Below are positions 1-9,411 of a DNA stretch of 64,000 nt, piece by piece. The notes beneath the pieces were generated by a model. It made no database searches. It saw only the letters and a list, made by a program, of their open reading frames with translations, and was not told the origin of the DNA. This stretch comes from Nocardia pseudobrasiliensis NBRC 108224 (GTDB lineage: Bacteria; Actinomycetota; Actinomycetes; Mycobacteriales; Mycobacteriaceae), in the NCBI RefSeq assembly GCF_001613105.1, contig NZ_BDBS01000001.1:212457-276456 (forward strand), given 5' to 3'. Positions within the stretch are counted from its first letter, which is position 1; every line of letters begins with the position of its first letter. A program made the position numbers and the translations under genes.

Positions 1-252
1 TCATTGTGCCGATGGGGTCCGACATTCGCCGTGTTCGTGAGCATGCTCCTGGGTAACGGCGTGATCCTCTGCGGCAATCTCGCTGCGGTGAAGTCGGTTT
101 CGGTGACCTTTGTCAAGAAGGGTGATCCGGAACCGGCCCGTATCGATGTCGCCGCATTGCTGAAAAAGGCCGAGGGGATGGTGCGGAACATGCGTCGGGT
201 GGTGGTGCTCGGCGGGGAGATGTCGGGGCCGTCGGGCATGATTGTCGCCTGA
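1..252 (+). CDS. Hypothetical protein, 3' end only (5' truncated by window edge)
   Basis: An open frame enters at base 1 without an internal start and ends at TGA 250-252, so only about 83 C-terminal codons are visible. The codons are G/C-rich at the third position, as in genuine genes here. The opposite frame is rich in His and Arg, typical of an antisense shadow. A hydrophobic stretch (FAVFVSMLLGNGVILCG) precedes a basic, hydrophilic tail. I do not recognise the family, and a short protein starting at TTG 4 cannot be excluded. Confidence 0.35.
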   Translation, partial: SLCRWGPTFAVFVSMLLGNGVILCGNLAAVKSVSVTFVKKGDPEPARIDVAALLKKAEGMVRNMRRVVVLGGEMSGPSGMIVA

Positions 253-276
253 GCCACAACGACTTCGGTGGTCGAG

Positions 277-311
277 TGCGACTATTTCGAAAGTGTGTTC
301 GAAATGTCGCA
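277..311. promoter_or_regulatory. Inverted repeat containing a near-consensus SOS (LexA) box
   Basis: Bases 287-302 read TCGAAAGTGTGTTCGA, matching 11 of 12 fixed positions of the mycobacterial LexA box TCGAAC-N4-GTTCGA. It is the core of a longer imperfect hairpin whose 14- and 15-base arms lie at 277-291 and 298-311. It sits about 140 bp upstream of adnA in the only intergenic gap before that operon. LexA binding is inferred from the motif. Confidence 0.6.
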
Positions 312-439
312 TTGGTCGAGTCATGTCTTGATCGGGGGCATTGGGCTCCCTATCACAGATCAGCCACTTTCGGTGTCAGCGACACAGTTGAGGGGGCGGG
401 AATGTATTTCTGTCGGAGGCGTCTGTTGAAATAGCCGCC

Positions 440-3400
440 GTGATGCGATCGGATAGCTCGGTGCGACTGGTGCGCCGCGGCGAGACGGCTCCCCGCCTGC
501 GGGAGTGGGGCGCCGATGTCCGGACGTTGTTCGTGGGTGGGGGTATTGATCCCGGTTGGCGGCCGTGGCAGGTGCTCGGCGGGCCGGGGACGGGGAAGAC
601 CGCGCTGCTGATCGATGTCGCCGCGGATCGGATCGCCGATGGCGCGGATCCGGAATCGGTGCTGGTGCTGACCCATTCGAAGGGGGCGGCGCTGCGGGTG
701 CGCAATGCGATCGGGCGGCAGTTGGGTGGAGTTCCGGGCGCGACCCGGGAGCCGTTGGTGCGGACCGTGCACTCCTATGCCTTCGCGATCCTGCGCATGC
801 ACGCCGCCGCGCACGGCAATCCGCCGCCGCGGCTGCTCACCGGCGCCGAACAGGATGTGGTGCTGCGCGAGATGCTGCGCGGCGAACTGGAGGACATCGC
901 CGCCGGGTCGGAGGATCTGTGGCCGCAGCGGCTGCAGCCCGCCCTGGGCACGCTCGGCTTCGCCGAACAATTACGCGATCTGATGTTGCGATCGACCGAA
1001 CGCGGCCTGGGCCCGGAGGATCTGGTCGAATTGGGGCGGCTGCACGATCGGCCGGAATGGGAAGCGGCGGGTCGCTTCCTGGAGCGCTACGAACAGGCCA
1101 TGCTGTTGCGCTGGTCGGTGGGTATCGAAGCGCCCGAGGCCACCGCGCCCGCGCTGGATGCGGCGGAATTGGTCGGGGCGGCGCTGGACGCGCTGGCGAT
1201 GGATCCGCGCCTGCTCGATGCGGAACGGGAGCGCATTCGCTGTCTACTCGTCGACGATGCCCAGCATCTGGATCCGCTTGCGGCGCAGTTGGTCCGGGCG
1301 ATCGGCGCCGGTTCGGCCGTGACCGTGGTGGCGGGCGATCCGGACCAGGCGGTATTCACCTTCCGGGGCGCCGAGCCGCGTTTCCTCGCCGATCTCGACG
1401 CGCCCGCGGATCGGCGAATCATCCTGCGCGACAATCGGCGTTCGGCCGTGGACGTGCACGAGGCGGTGGCCCGCATCGCGGCCCGCATGTCGGGCAGCGC
1501 GCCGCACCGATTCGATCCGCGCGAGACCACCGACTCGCCGACCGCCCCCGGCGACGTGCAGGTGCGCGTACTCACCACCCCGGCCAAAGAGGCGGCCATG
1601 ATCGCCGACCACCTCCGCCGCGCCCACCTCACCGACGGCATCCCCTGGTCCGATATGGCCGTCATCGTCCGCTCGGTCCCCCTCTCCCTCGCCCCCCTGC
1701 GCCGCGCCCTGCTGGCCGCGGGGGTCCCGGTCCTGCAGCCCAAACCGGATGTCCCCCTGGCCCGCCGCCGAGGGGCCACCTGGATGCTGCTGTCCCTGCG
1801 CGCCCTCCTCGCGGGCGACCGCAACCCGGACCTGTTCACCGCCGACGACGCGCTGGACCTGCTGACGGGTCCGCTGGGTGGCGCCGATCAGATCAGCCTG
1901 CGCCGCCTGCGTCGCGGTATCCGGCGGACCTTGTTGGAACGGGCTCGGTATCACTCGGAGGACCCTCGCGCCTTCGACGGCGGCCCTCGGGCCGGGGACG
2001 GTGTGGAAGTCCTTGTCGGGGATCGTGAGCGGCGGGGCAGTGTGGTGGATGAGGAGTTTTCGGTGGAGGGGGAGTGGGTTGGGGATTTGGATCGGTCTTC
2101 GGCCGAGGTTTTGCGGGAATTGATTGTGGGGGTGGGGGATCGGGGGGTGTTGGAGCGGTTGAGCGATGTGGAGGGTGCGCCGTTGCGGCGGGTTCTGAAG
2201 GCATTGGGGCGGGGGCGGCGGGTGTTGGGGCGGGGAGCCGGGGTCGAGGATGTGCTGTGGGGGGTGTGGACGGGGTCGAACCTCGAGAAGCGGTGGGTGG
2301 GGCAGTCCGAGCGTGGGGGTGCGGTCGGGATGCAGGCCGATCGGGATCTCGATGCGGCGGTGGGGCTGTTCGACGCGGCCGCGGCGTATGTGGATCGGTT
2401 GCCGGGGGCGACCATCGAGGGTTTCGTGGAATATCTGGAGCAGCAGGAGATTCCGCAGGACACCGCGCCGCTCACCGATCCGGGAGACGCCGTGGCCATC
2501 GTCAGCGCGCACGCCGCGGCCGGACGCGAATGGGACGTGGTCGCCGTCGCCGGTGTGCAGGAGGGCATCTGGCCCAATCTGCGTCCGCGCGGCACCCTGC
2601 TCGGCATCGAGGATCTGGTGGATCTCGTTGCGGGCGTGTCGGATTCGGGCGAGCGGGTCAGCCGTGCGGCCCCGATCCTCGCCGAGGAGCGCCGCCTGCT
2701 GCTGCTGGCCTGCAGCCGCGCCCGGCGGTCGCTGCTGGTGACGGCCGTCGAATCGGTCAGCGGCGACCGCGATCTGGTGCCGTCGCGCTTCCTTGCCGAA
2801 CTCGATCCGGACGCCACCCCGGGCGAGGCCGGTCGCATCCCGGCCCCGGTCGACCCGGGCCGCGCCCTGGTCATGCAATCGCTGATCGCCGAATTACGCA
2901 GTGCCGCCTGCGATCCCGAAGACGACCCGGACCGCCGCGAACGCGCCGCCCGGCAACTGGCCCGCCTGGCCCGCGCCGGAGTCCGCGGCGCGCATCCGGA
3001 TCACTGGTACGGCACCGCGGAGATGAGCTCACAACTGCCGCTCTGGGACGATGAACAGGGCCCGGTCGCCCTCTCACCCTCGACGGTCGAACTGCTCAAA
3101 ACCTGCCCCTTGCGCTGGGCCCTGGAACGCCACGGCGGCAGCGACGGCGACAATCCGCACGCGGTGAAGGGCAATCTGGTGCACACCCTGGTCCAGGCGC
3201 TCGCGGGTCAGGTCACCGAGATCCAGGTCAAGGCCGCGCTGGTGCGCGCGTGGAAGGCGATCGACCCCACCTCCACCGACACCGGTCCGCACAGCTGGCA
3301 TTCCCGCCAGGAACTGCGCCGCACCGAGACCATGCTCGATACCTTCCTGGCCTGGCTGCGCAACACTCGCGACGAGCTCACCCAGATGGGCGTCGAGGTC

Positions 3401-3868
3401 CCGGTGGACTGCGTCCTGCCCGCCCGCGGCCCCGGCGAACATCCGGTGCGCATCCGTGGCCGCGTCGACCGGGTGGAGCGAGATGCCTTCGGCCGCTTCG
3501 TGATCGTCGACGTCAAGACCGGTAAGACGCCCATCTCCAAACAGGCCGCCCAGGATCACGCCCAGCTGGCCACCTATCAGGTCGCCGCCGCCACCGGCGC
3601 ACTCGACGACGGCTCGGCCGATGCCGAGCCGGGCGGCGCGCGCCTGGTGTATGTCGCGAAGCCGAGCAGTAAGGAGGGCGCGACCCAGCGCCTGCAGTCG
3701 GCTCTGGACGACGAGGGAATCGACCGGTGGCGCAACACCATCCACGATGCCGCCGCCGCCACCCGCGGCCCGAGCTATCTGGCCATGCGCAACGACGGCT
3801 GCCGACACTGCACGGTGTCGGGCGCGTGCCCCGTTCAGGACACCGGCCGCCAGGTGACCGATACGTGA
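440..3868 (+). CDS. adnA: AdnA, helicase-nuclease subunit of the AdnAB end-resection complex
   Basis: This UvrD-like helicase with a C-terminal RecB-type nuclease pairs with AdnB to resect double-strand breaks for RecA loading. Visible parts are Walker A GGPGTGKT (47-54), motif II as DDAQ instead of DEAQ (about 272-275), nuclease motif DVKTGK (about 1023) followed by a QxxxY-type element, and four cysteines (C889, C1121, C1124, C1130) arranged as in the AddB/AdnA iron-sulphur staple. At 1,142 residues it is a little longer than mycobacterial AdnA. The start is GTG 440, directly followed by ATG 443; neither has a clear ribosome site. adnB starts 7 bp after the stop, indicating one operon. Codon use between about 1950 and 2400 is unusually G-rich on the coding strand. 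Confidence 0.93.
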   Translation: MMRSDSSVRLVRRGETAPRLREWGADVRTLFVGGGIDPGWRPWQVLGGPGTGKTALLIDVAADRIADGADPESVLVLTHSKGAALRVRNAIGRQLGGVPGATREPLVRTVHSYAFAILRMHAAAHGNPPPRLLTGAEQDVVLREMLRGELEDIAAGSEDLWPQRLQPALGTLGFAEQLRDLMLRSTERGLGPEDLVELGRLHDRPEWEAAGRFLERYEQAMLLRWSVGIEAPEATAPALDAAELVGAALDALAMDPRLLDAERERIRCLLVDDAQHLDPLAAQLVRAIGAGSAVTVVAGDPDQAVFTFRGAEPRFLADLDAPADRRIILRDNRRSAVDVHEAVARIAARMSGSAPHRFDPRETTDSPTAPGDVQVRVLTTPAKEAAMIADHLRRAHLTDGIPWSDMAVIVRSVPLSLAPLRRALLAAGVPVLQPKPDVPLARRRGATWMLLSLRALLAGDRNPDLFTADDALDLLTGPLGGADQISLRRLRRGIRRTLLERARYHSEDPRAFDGGPRAGDGVEVLVGDRERRGSVVDEEFSVEGEWVGDLDRSSAEVLRELIVGVGDRGVLERLSDVEGAPLRRVLKALGRGRRVLGRGAGVEDVLWGVWTGSNLEKRWVGQSERGGAVGMQADRDLDAAVGLFDAAAAYVDRLPGATIEGFVEYLEQQEIPQDTAPLTDPGDAVAIVSAHAAAGREWDVVAVAGVQEGIWPNLRPRGTLLGIEDLVDLVAGVSDSGERVSRAAPILAEERRLLLLACSRARRSLLVTAVESVSGDRDLVPSRFLAELDPDATPGEAGRIPAPVDPGRALVMQSLIAELRSAACDPEDDPDRRERAARQLARLARAGVRGAHPDHWYGTAEMSSQLPLWDDEQGPVALSPSTVELLKTCPLRWALERHGGSDGDNPHAVKGNLVHTLVQALAGQVTEIQVKAALVRAWKAIDPTSTDTGPHSWHSRQELRRTETMLDTFLAWLRNTRDELTQMGVEVPVDCVLPARGPGEHPVRIRGRVDRVERDAFGRFVIVDVKTGKTPISKQAAQDHAQLATYQVAAATGALDDGSADAEPGGARLVYVAKPSSKEGATQRLQSALDDEGIDRWRNTIHDAAAATRGPSYLAMRNDGCRHCTVSGACPVQDTGRQVTDT

Positions 3869-3875
3869 GCGGCGC

Positions 3876-6800
3876 ATGAGGGTCACGCCCTGGCAGTTGG
3901 CGGAGGCCTTGGGCCTGCCGCCGCCGACCGATGAGCAGGCCGCCGTCATCGCGGCCCCGCCCGGGCCGACGCTGGTCGTCGCGGGCGCGGGCGCGGGTAA
4001 GACCGAGACGATGGCCGCGCGCGTGGTCTGGATGGTGGCCAACGGGCTGGTCGCGCCCGATGAGGTGCTCGGCCTGACGTTCACCCGGAAAGCCGCCCAG
4101 CAGTTGACCACTCGTATCCGCACCCGCCTCGCGCGACTGGCCGGGGCCCCGCTGGTACGCGAACTGGATCCGAGCGGACGGCTGCGCGGCCTGCTGGCCG
4201 GATCCGAACCGGAGATCAGCACATACCACTCCTACGCGGGTCGCCTGCTGTCCGAACACGGCCTGCTGCTGCCGGTGGAACCCAATGCCACCCTGCTCAC
4301 CGAGACCCAGCTGTGGCAGCTCGCACATCGCGTGGTCACCGCCTGGGACGGCGATCTGGATACCGAGCGCACCCCGGTCTCGGTGACCGAGGCCGTACTC
4401 GCCCTGTCGGGGCAGCTGGCCGAACATCTGGTGGAACCCGAACAGCTCGCCGAGGCGCACACCGAACTCGAGAAGCTCGTCTTCACCCTGCCCGCGGGCC
4501 CCCGCCAGCGCGGCGGCCCCAACCAGGAACTGCAGAACATCGTTGCCGCCCAACGCGAACGAGTGGCCCTGCTCCCCCTGGTGCGCCGCCTCGCCGAGGA
4601 ACTACGCCGCCGCGGCGCCCTGGACTTCGGCTCCCAGATGTCGCTGGCCGCCCGCCTGGCCTCCGAACACGCCGAGGTCGGCCGCGCCGAACGCACCCGC
4701 TTCCGGCTGGTCCTGCTCGACGAATACCAGGACACCGGCCACGCCCAGCGCATCCTGCTGGCCGCCCTGTTCGGCGATCTGGACAGCGCGCGCGGCGCGA
4801 TGAATCCCGCCGCGCCAGAGCCGGATACGAACGAACCGTCGCCATCGCGGGCCGAAGTGCGTGAAGCAGAGGGGAATGTATCAGCGGGTCAGGAGGATCC
4901 GAGCGTGGACTCGACGGCGGGTCGCGACGCTGGAGAACCCACGATGCCCGAAGATGCCGTGCGAACTACCGATGCCCAGGACGATTCGGCACCCCCCGAA
5001 GGGCCGCGGCAGGCAGAGGCTTGGCGGTCGGGTGCGGAACCGGAGAACGACGGCGAGTCGGTGGTGCGGGATCGGTTGGCGGTGACCGCGGTCGGTGATC
5101 CGATGCAGTCGATCTACGGGTGGCGGGGGGCGTCGGCGGCCAATCTGCCTCGGTTCGCCACCGACTTTCCCAGTGCCCCGGGCGTTCCCGCGCCCATACT
5201 TCCGTTGCTGACCAGCTGGCGCAATCCGCCCGAGGCGCTGGATCTGGCGAATTTGGTGGCGGAGCCGTTGCGGCATACCGAGGGTGGGGTGAGTGTCGAC
5301 GCTCTGCGGCCCAGGCCCGATGCGGGGGCGGGTACGGTGGCGCTGGCTCTGACCGAAACCGTTGCGGTGGAGCGGGATTGGGTGGCCGAGCGGATCGCGG
5401 CCGAATGGGAGGCGCACGCCGACGCGGGGCTGCCGCCGCCGACCTCCGCGGTGCTGGTGCGGCGCAATGCCGATGCCGCGCCGTTGGCCGAGGCGTTGCG
5501 CGAGCGCGGGCTGCCGGTGGAGATCGTCGGGCTGGGCGGGCTGCTGGCCACGCCCGAGGTGGCCGATGTCGTCGCCACGCTGCGCCTGATCGCGGATCCG
5601 TCGGCGGGCAGTGCGGCCGTGCGCATTCTCACCGGCGCGCGCTGGCGCATCGGCGTCACCGATCTGGCCGCGCTGGCCCGGCGCGCCCGCGAACTGTCCA
5701 TCGTGCAGCCGCCCGACCGGACCGATGCCATTACCGACGGCGCGGCGCTGGCCGACGCGCTGCGATCGGTCGCTCCGGAACCCGCCGAGCAGGCAGGGCT
5801 GGTCGATGCCATCGCCGATCCCGGTGCGCCGGACAACTATTCGCAGGCCGGATATCAACGCATCGTCGAATTGGGCCGGGAGCTGACCGCCCTGCGCGAA
5901 CGCGGCGGCCAATCGCTGCCCGAACTGGTCGCCGATGTCGAGCGCACCATCGGGGTTGGCATCGAGACCCAGGCCCGGCGCGCGGCCGCGGGCGGCGGTG
6001 CGGGCCGCGAACATCTCGACGCCTTCAGCGAGGTCGTCGCCGGATACGCCGCCGATCACCGCGCGACGCTACCCGCGCTGCTCACCTTCCTGGCCGCGGC
6101 CGAGGAGGTCGAAAACGGCTTGGAGCCGGGCGAAGTCGAGGTCGCCCGTGACCGCGTGCAGATTCTGACCGTGCACGCCGCCAAGGGCCTGGAATGGGAG
6201 GTGGTGGCCGTCCCGCACGTGGTGCGCGGGGTGTTCCCGTCCGGCACCGCCGCGGGCACCTGGCTCGGCGCGCTCGCCGAACTGCCCACCGCGCTGCGCG
6301 GCGACCGTCAGCGCGAGGACGCCCGCGACGGCGTCCCGGTCCTGGACCTGTCGGAACTCTACGACCGCACCGATCTGGAACACGCGATCAAGCAGCACAA
6401 AGAGGCCCTCGGCCGCCGTCGCGTCGACGAGGAACGCCGCCTGTTCTACGTCGCGCTCACCAGAACCGAACGCGCCCTGTTCGTTTCAGCGCATCACTGG
6501 GCCGAGACGGGTGCGAGCCCCAAGGGTCCGTCGGATTTCCTGTTGGAACTCAAACACGCGGTGGAGGCCCCGGATTCGGCCGCGACCACCACCGTGCGCG
6601 TCGACCACTGGTCCGATCCGCCCGCCGCCGACGCGGTCAACCCGTTCACCGACAACCCAGCCTCCGCGCAATGGCCCCGTGATCCGCTCGGCAAACGCCG
6701 CGCCGCGGTTGAACAGGGCGCGGAATTCGTGCGCACCCAGCTGCTCGAGCTGGCCCGCGAGCAGAGCGAAACATCCACATCCGGAGAACAATTGGCGCTG

Positions 6801-7568
6801 TTCGCCGATGCGGACCCGGATGCGGTCGACCCCGACGACCCCGAGGGCTGGGCCGCCGATGTCGACGCCCTGCTCGCGGAATTCCTCGCCGCCGCCGACA
6901 CCGTGCGCGAAGTCCAACTGCCCGAACAACTTCCGGCGACCGCGCTGGTCGACCTGCGCGCCGATCCGGCGAAACTCGCCGCCCGCCTGCGCCGCCCCCT
7001 GCCATATCCGCCGAGCCCGTTCACCCGGCGCGGCACCGCCTTCCACGCCTGGTTGCAGCGCTGGTTCGGCGCGACGCAGCTGCTGGATCTCGACGAATTG
7101 GCGGGCGCGCAGGATATTTCGAGCGGAACCGACGCCGAACTGACCCGCCTGCAGGAGGCATTCCTGTCCTCACCGTGGGCCAACCGCAATCCGGTCGAGG
7201 TGGAGGTGGCCTTCGAAACCTCGTTGGCGGGCACCCTGATTCGCGGTCGCATGGACGCGGTCTTCGCCGAGCCCGGCGGTCGCTGGCTGGTGGTGGACTG
7301 GAAGACCGGCGCCGAACCTACCCGCGCCGAGGAGCGCGCGGTCTCGATGCAGCTGGCCGTCTACCGCCTGGCCTGGGCCCGGCTCATGGCCGCCCGCACG
7401 GGCGCCGACGAGACCGAGACGCTCGAGCGGATCGGCGCGGCATTCCATTACGTGCGCACCGGCCGCACCATCGCCCCCGAGGATCTGCCCGGCCCCCGCG
7501 AACTCGAGCGGCTCATCGAGAAGGCCGCGCCCGCCTGGACCACGCCACCGGAGGACGACCCCGCCTGA
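3876..7568 (+). CDS. adnB: AdnB, lead motor and nuclease subunit of AdnAB
   Basis: Second subunit of the heterodimeric DNA end-processing machine. Walker A AGAGAGKT (36-43), motif II DEYQD (282-286), motif III GDPMQSIYGWRG (about 407), motif V/VI elements VHAAKGLEW and YVALTRTER, and the C-terminal nuclease motif DWKTG (about 1141) followed by QLAVYR are intact, so both the motor and the nuclease should work. Odd feature: about 90 low-complexity residues rich in Pro, Glu, Asp, Ser and Ala (about 307-400, bases 4797-5075) separate motif II from motif III, and this stretch has poorer third-position GC than its surroundings. The gene is 1,230 residues against about 1,100 in mycobacteria, largely because of that insert. 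It is translated directly downstream of adnA. Confidence 0.94.
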   Translation: MRVTPWQLAEALGLPPPTDEQAAVIAAPPGPTLVVAGAGAGKTETMAARVVWMVANGLVAPDEVLGLTFTRKAAQQLTTRIRTRLARLAGAPLVRELDPSGRLRGLLAGSEPEISTYHSYAGRLLSEHGLLLPVEPNATLLTETQLWQLAHRVVTAWDGDLDTERTPVSVTEAVLALSGQLAEHLVEPEQLAEAHTELEKLVFTLPAGPRQRGGPNQELQNIVAAQRERVALLPLVRRLAEELRRRGALDFGSQMSLAARLASEHAEVGRAERTRFRLVLLDEYQDTGHAQRILLAALFGDLDSARGAMNPAAPEPDTNEPSPSRAEVREAEGNVSAGQEDPSVDSTAGRDAGEPTMPEDAVRTTDAQDDSAPPEGPRQAEAWRSGAEPENDGESVVRDRLAVTAVGDPMQSIYGWRGASAANLPRFATDFPSAPGVPAPILPLLTSWRNPPEALDLANLVAEPLRHTEGGVSVDALRPRPDAGAGTVALALTETVAVERDWVAERIAAEWEAHADAGLPPPTSAVLVRRNADAAPLAEALRERGLPVEIVGLGGLLATPEVADVVATLRLIADPSAGSAAVRILTGARWRIGVTDLAALARRARELSIVQPPDRTDAITDGAALADALRSVAPEPAEQAGLVDAIADPGAPDNYSQAGYQRIVELGRELTALRERGGQSLPELVADVERTIGVGIETQARRAAAGGGAGREHLDAFSEVVAGYAADHRATLPALLTFLAAAEEVENGLEPGEVEVARDRVQILTVHAAKGLEWEVVAVPHVVRGVFPSGTAAGTWLGALAELPTALRGDRQREDARDGVPVLDLSELYDRTDLEHAIKQHKEALGRRRVDEERRLFYVALTRTERALFVSAHHWAETGASPKGPSDFLLELKHAVEAPDSAATTTVRVDHWSDPPAADAVNPFTDNPASAQWPRDPLGKRRAAVEQGAEFVRTQLLELAREQSETSTSGEQLALFADADPDAVDPDDPEGWAADVDALLAEFLAAADTVREVQLPEQLPATALVDLRADPAKLAARLRRPLPYPPSPFTRRGTAFHAWLQRWFGATQLLDLDELAGAQDISSGTDAELTRLQEAFLSSPWANRNPVEVEVAFETSLAGTLIRGRMDAVFAEPGGRWLVVDWKTGAEPTRAEERAVSMQLAVYRLAWARLMAARTGADETETLERIGAAFHYVRTGRTIAPEDLPGPRELERLIEKAAPAWTTPPEDDPA

Positions 7569-7631
7569 GCGCGGGAGTACGTTGAGGGAAATCGCCGGTC
7601 GATGTCAAAGGATGCGAAACGGAGAACTGCG

Positions 7632-7865
7632 GTGAGTTTCGGTGACGACTACGGCCTGCTGGTCTCGGTGGCAACGGTTTTCGACCGCCGCGCCGCCGAA
7701 ACCGTGCGCACCATGCTGCGGGCCGACGGCATTCGCGCCACCTTCGGTCCGGTGACGCCCGGGCGGGTTCAGCGCGCGCTGCGCCGCAGCGAGGGGCTGT
7801 GCATCCTGGTCTTCCCCGAGGATGCCGAGCGCGCCCGCGACTCCCTGTTCCGTCACACGAACTGA
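7632..7865 (+). CDS. Small protein resembling DUF2007-type signal-transducing proteins
   Basis: A protein of 77 residues beginning MSFGDDYGLLVSV. I chose GTG 7632 because GGAG at 7621-7624 lies 7 bases upstream; an in-frame ATG at 7602 would add 10 residues. The pattern of a beta strand, a helix (RRAAETVRTMLRADGI), another strand, and a closing CILVFPEDAERAR looks like the small ferredoxin-fold DUF2007 family, whose role is unknown. It lies 63 bp after adnB and may be read through from that operon. The family call is a guess from pattern. Confidence 0.6.
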   Translation: MSFGDDYGLLVSVATVFDRRAAETVRTMLRADGIRATFGPVTPGRVQRALRRSEGLCILVFPEDAERARDSLFRHTN

Positions 7866-7872
7866 CAAGCGC

Positions 7873-8265
7873 TCAGGCGGCCTCGCGGCTCACCTTCAAC
7901 GCCTGGGTCACCAGCGGAATCTGTAGCGGCAGCCGCAGCAGAGAACCGATCCTCAACAGCAGCGGCAGCTTCGGATTGCGCACCCAGTCGACGGACATCT
8001 GCACATTGGCGGGGAACACCGCGAGGAACAGCAGCGCCGCGAGTCGTCCGCCGAGCCTGCGGGTGCGTGGCACCGCCAGCGCCGCGCCCACACTCAATTC
8101 GGCGACCCCGGACGCGTAGGTGTAGGCGCGCGCACGACCGGGCAGCTGCCGCGGCACGATCTGATCGAAGGGTCCCGGCACCGCGAAATGCAGCACCCCC
8201 ATTCCGAGGAGCATGGCCGACAGCAGGCGGGCTCGGCGCGTGCTCGGCGAAGTCACGGCAGTCAT
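7873..8265 (-). CDS. DoxX-like membrane protein
   Basis: A 130-residue protein with about four hydrophobic segments (LLSAMLLGMGVLHFAV, ASGVAELSVGAALAV, AALLFLAVFPANVQM, and a weaker one around IGSLLRLPLQIPLV). Short size, four helices and the internal GVAELSVGAAL segment fit the DoxX/DoxD-like family of integral membrane proteins, some of which are linked to redox stress. It faces the preceding gene and is divergent from the potassium channel, with 64 bp between starts. The substrate is unknown. Confidence 0.65.
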   Translation of the reverse strand: MTAVTSPSTRRARLLSAMLLGMGVLHFAVPGPFDQIVPRQLPGRARAYTYASGVAELSVGAALAVPRTRRLGGRLAALLFLAVFPANVQMSVDWVRNPKLPLLLRIGSLLRLPLQIPLVTQALKVSREAA

Positions 8266-8329
8266 GCCGACACCCTGTCACTCGCGCGCCGCCGCGTCGA
8301 GCCCGGGCGGGACCGGTACGCTGCGGGGC

Positions 8330-9388
8330 GTGTTCGATGATCGGCCCCACGGGCTGCGGCGGTTGACCGATCGCCCCGACTACGCCCTCGTCGGAATTCT
8401 GCGGATCCCGGAACTCCAGATCAGCCCATGGGTTTCGCTGGCGCGCCGGGTCGCGTTCGCGCTCGCGCTGCTGGCGGGCGCCACCCTGGTCGTGTACTTC
8501 GGCCGCGCGGGCTATCACGACAATCAGGGCGACGAGCTGTCGCTGCTGGACGCGGCCTACTACTCGACGGTCTCGCTGTCGACCACCGGCTACGGCGACA
8601 TCACGCCGATCAGCCCCGAGGCGCGGCTGATCAATACGATCGTCATCACCCCGCTGCGGATCCTCTTCCTGATCGTTCTGGTCGGCACCACCCTGCAGGT
8701 TCTGACCGAGCGGTCCCGGCAGGTTTTCAAGATTCAACGATGGAGGCACAGGGTGCGCAATCACACCGTGGTCGTCGGATACGGCACCAAGGGCCGCACC
8801 GCCGTGGACGCGATGCTCGGTGACGGGGTGCAGCCCGCCGATATCGTCGTCGTCGACACCGATCCGGTCGTCCTCGAGGCCGCCGCGAACGCCGCGCTGG
8901 TGACCGTGCACGGTTCGGCGACCCAATCCGATGTGCTGCGGCTGGCCGGTGTGCAGCACGCCGCGGCGGTGGTGGTCGCCGCCAATCGCGACGACACCGC
9001 GGTGCTGGTCACGTTGACCGCGCGCGAGATCAATCCCAAGGCCAAGATCGTCGCCTCGATCCGCGAGGCGGAGAACACCCATCTGCTGCGGCAGTCCGGC
9101 GCGGATTCGGTGGTGGTGTCCTCGGAGACCGCGGGCCGGCTGCTCGGCATCGCGACCACCACGCCGAGCGTGGTGGACATGATCGAGGATCTGCTCACCC
9201 CGGAGGCCGGCTTCGCGATCGCCGAGCGGGAGGTGGAATCCGACGAGGTCGGCGGCTCGCCGCGGCATCTGCGCGATATCGTCCTGGGCGTGGTGCGCGG
9301 CGGCACGCTGATCCGGGTGGACGAGCCCGAGGTGGACGCCCTCGAGGTCGGCGACAAGCTGCTCTACATCCGCCGCGTGCACAAATAA
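8330..9388 (+). CDS. Potassium channel with RCK (TrkA-N/TrkA-C) domain
   Basis: A two-transmembrane ion channel fused to a cytoplasmic ligand-binding module, orthologous by position to M. tuberculosis Rv3200c. TM1 is LARRVAFALALLAGATLVVYF, the selectivity filter TTGYGD is at residues 85-90, and TM2 is NTIVITPLRILFLIVLVGTT. A Rossmann TrkA-N domain (GYGTKGRTAVDAML) and a C-terminal TrkA-C domain follow. I chose GTG 8330 because upstream codons read into non-homologous sequence; this gives 352 residues. The gene is followed 23 bp later by nudC, probably co-transcribed. Confidence 0.9.
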   Translation: MFDDRPHGLRRLTDRPDYALVGILRIPELQISPWVSLARRVAFALALLAGATLVVYFGRAGYHDNQGDELSLLDAAYYSTVSLSTTGYGDITPISPEARLINTIVITPLRILFLIVLVGTTLQVLTERSRQVFKIQRWRHRVRNHTVVVGYGTKGRTAVDAMLGDGVQPADIVVVDTDPVVLEAAANAALVTVHGSATQSDVLRLAGVQHAAAVVVAANRDDTAVLVTLTAREINPKAKIVASIREAENTHLLRQSGADSVVVSSETAGRLLGIATTTPSVVDMIEDLLTPEAGFAIAEREVESDEVGGSPRHLRDIVLGVVRGGTLIRVDEPEVDALEVGDKLLYIRRVHK

Positions 9389-9411
9389 GATCGCCGGATA
9401 CGCTCGACGAC

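Noticed and set aside
1..324. Minus-strand frame of 107 codons at the left edge
   Set aside because: It is rich in His, Arg and Pro without hydrophobic pattern, typical of the antisense of a high-GC gene; the plus frame has better coding bias.
1950..2400. G-rich codon-use shift inside adnA
   Set aside because: The reading frame and protein family are continuous across it, so it is not evidence of a separate gene; noted only as a local composition change.
1244..2878. Long minus-strand frames antisense to adnA (and similar ones antisense to adnB, uvrD2, UVR-like genes, UPF0182, PKS and NRPS)
   Set aside because: High GC removes stop codons from antisense frames; these have no recognisable domains, and the plus-strand products have complete motif sets.
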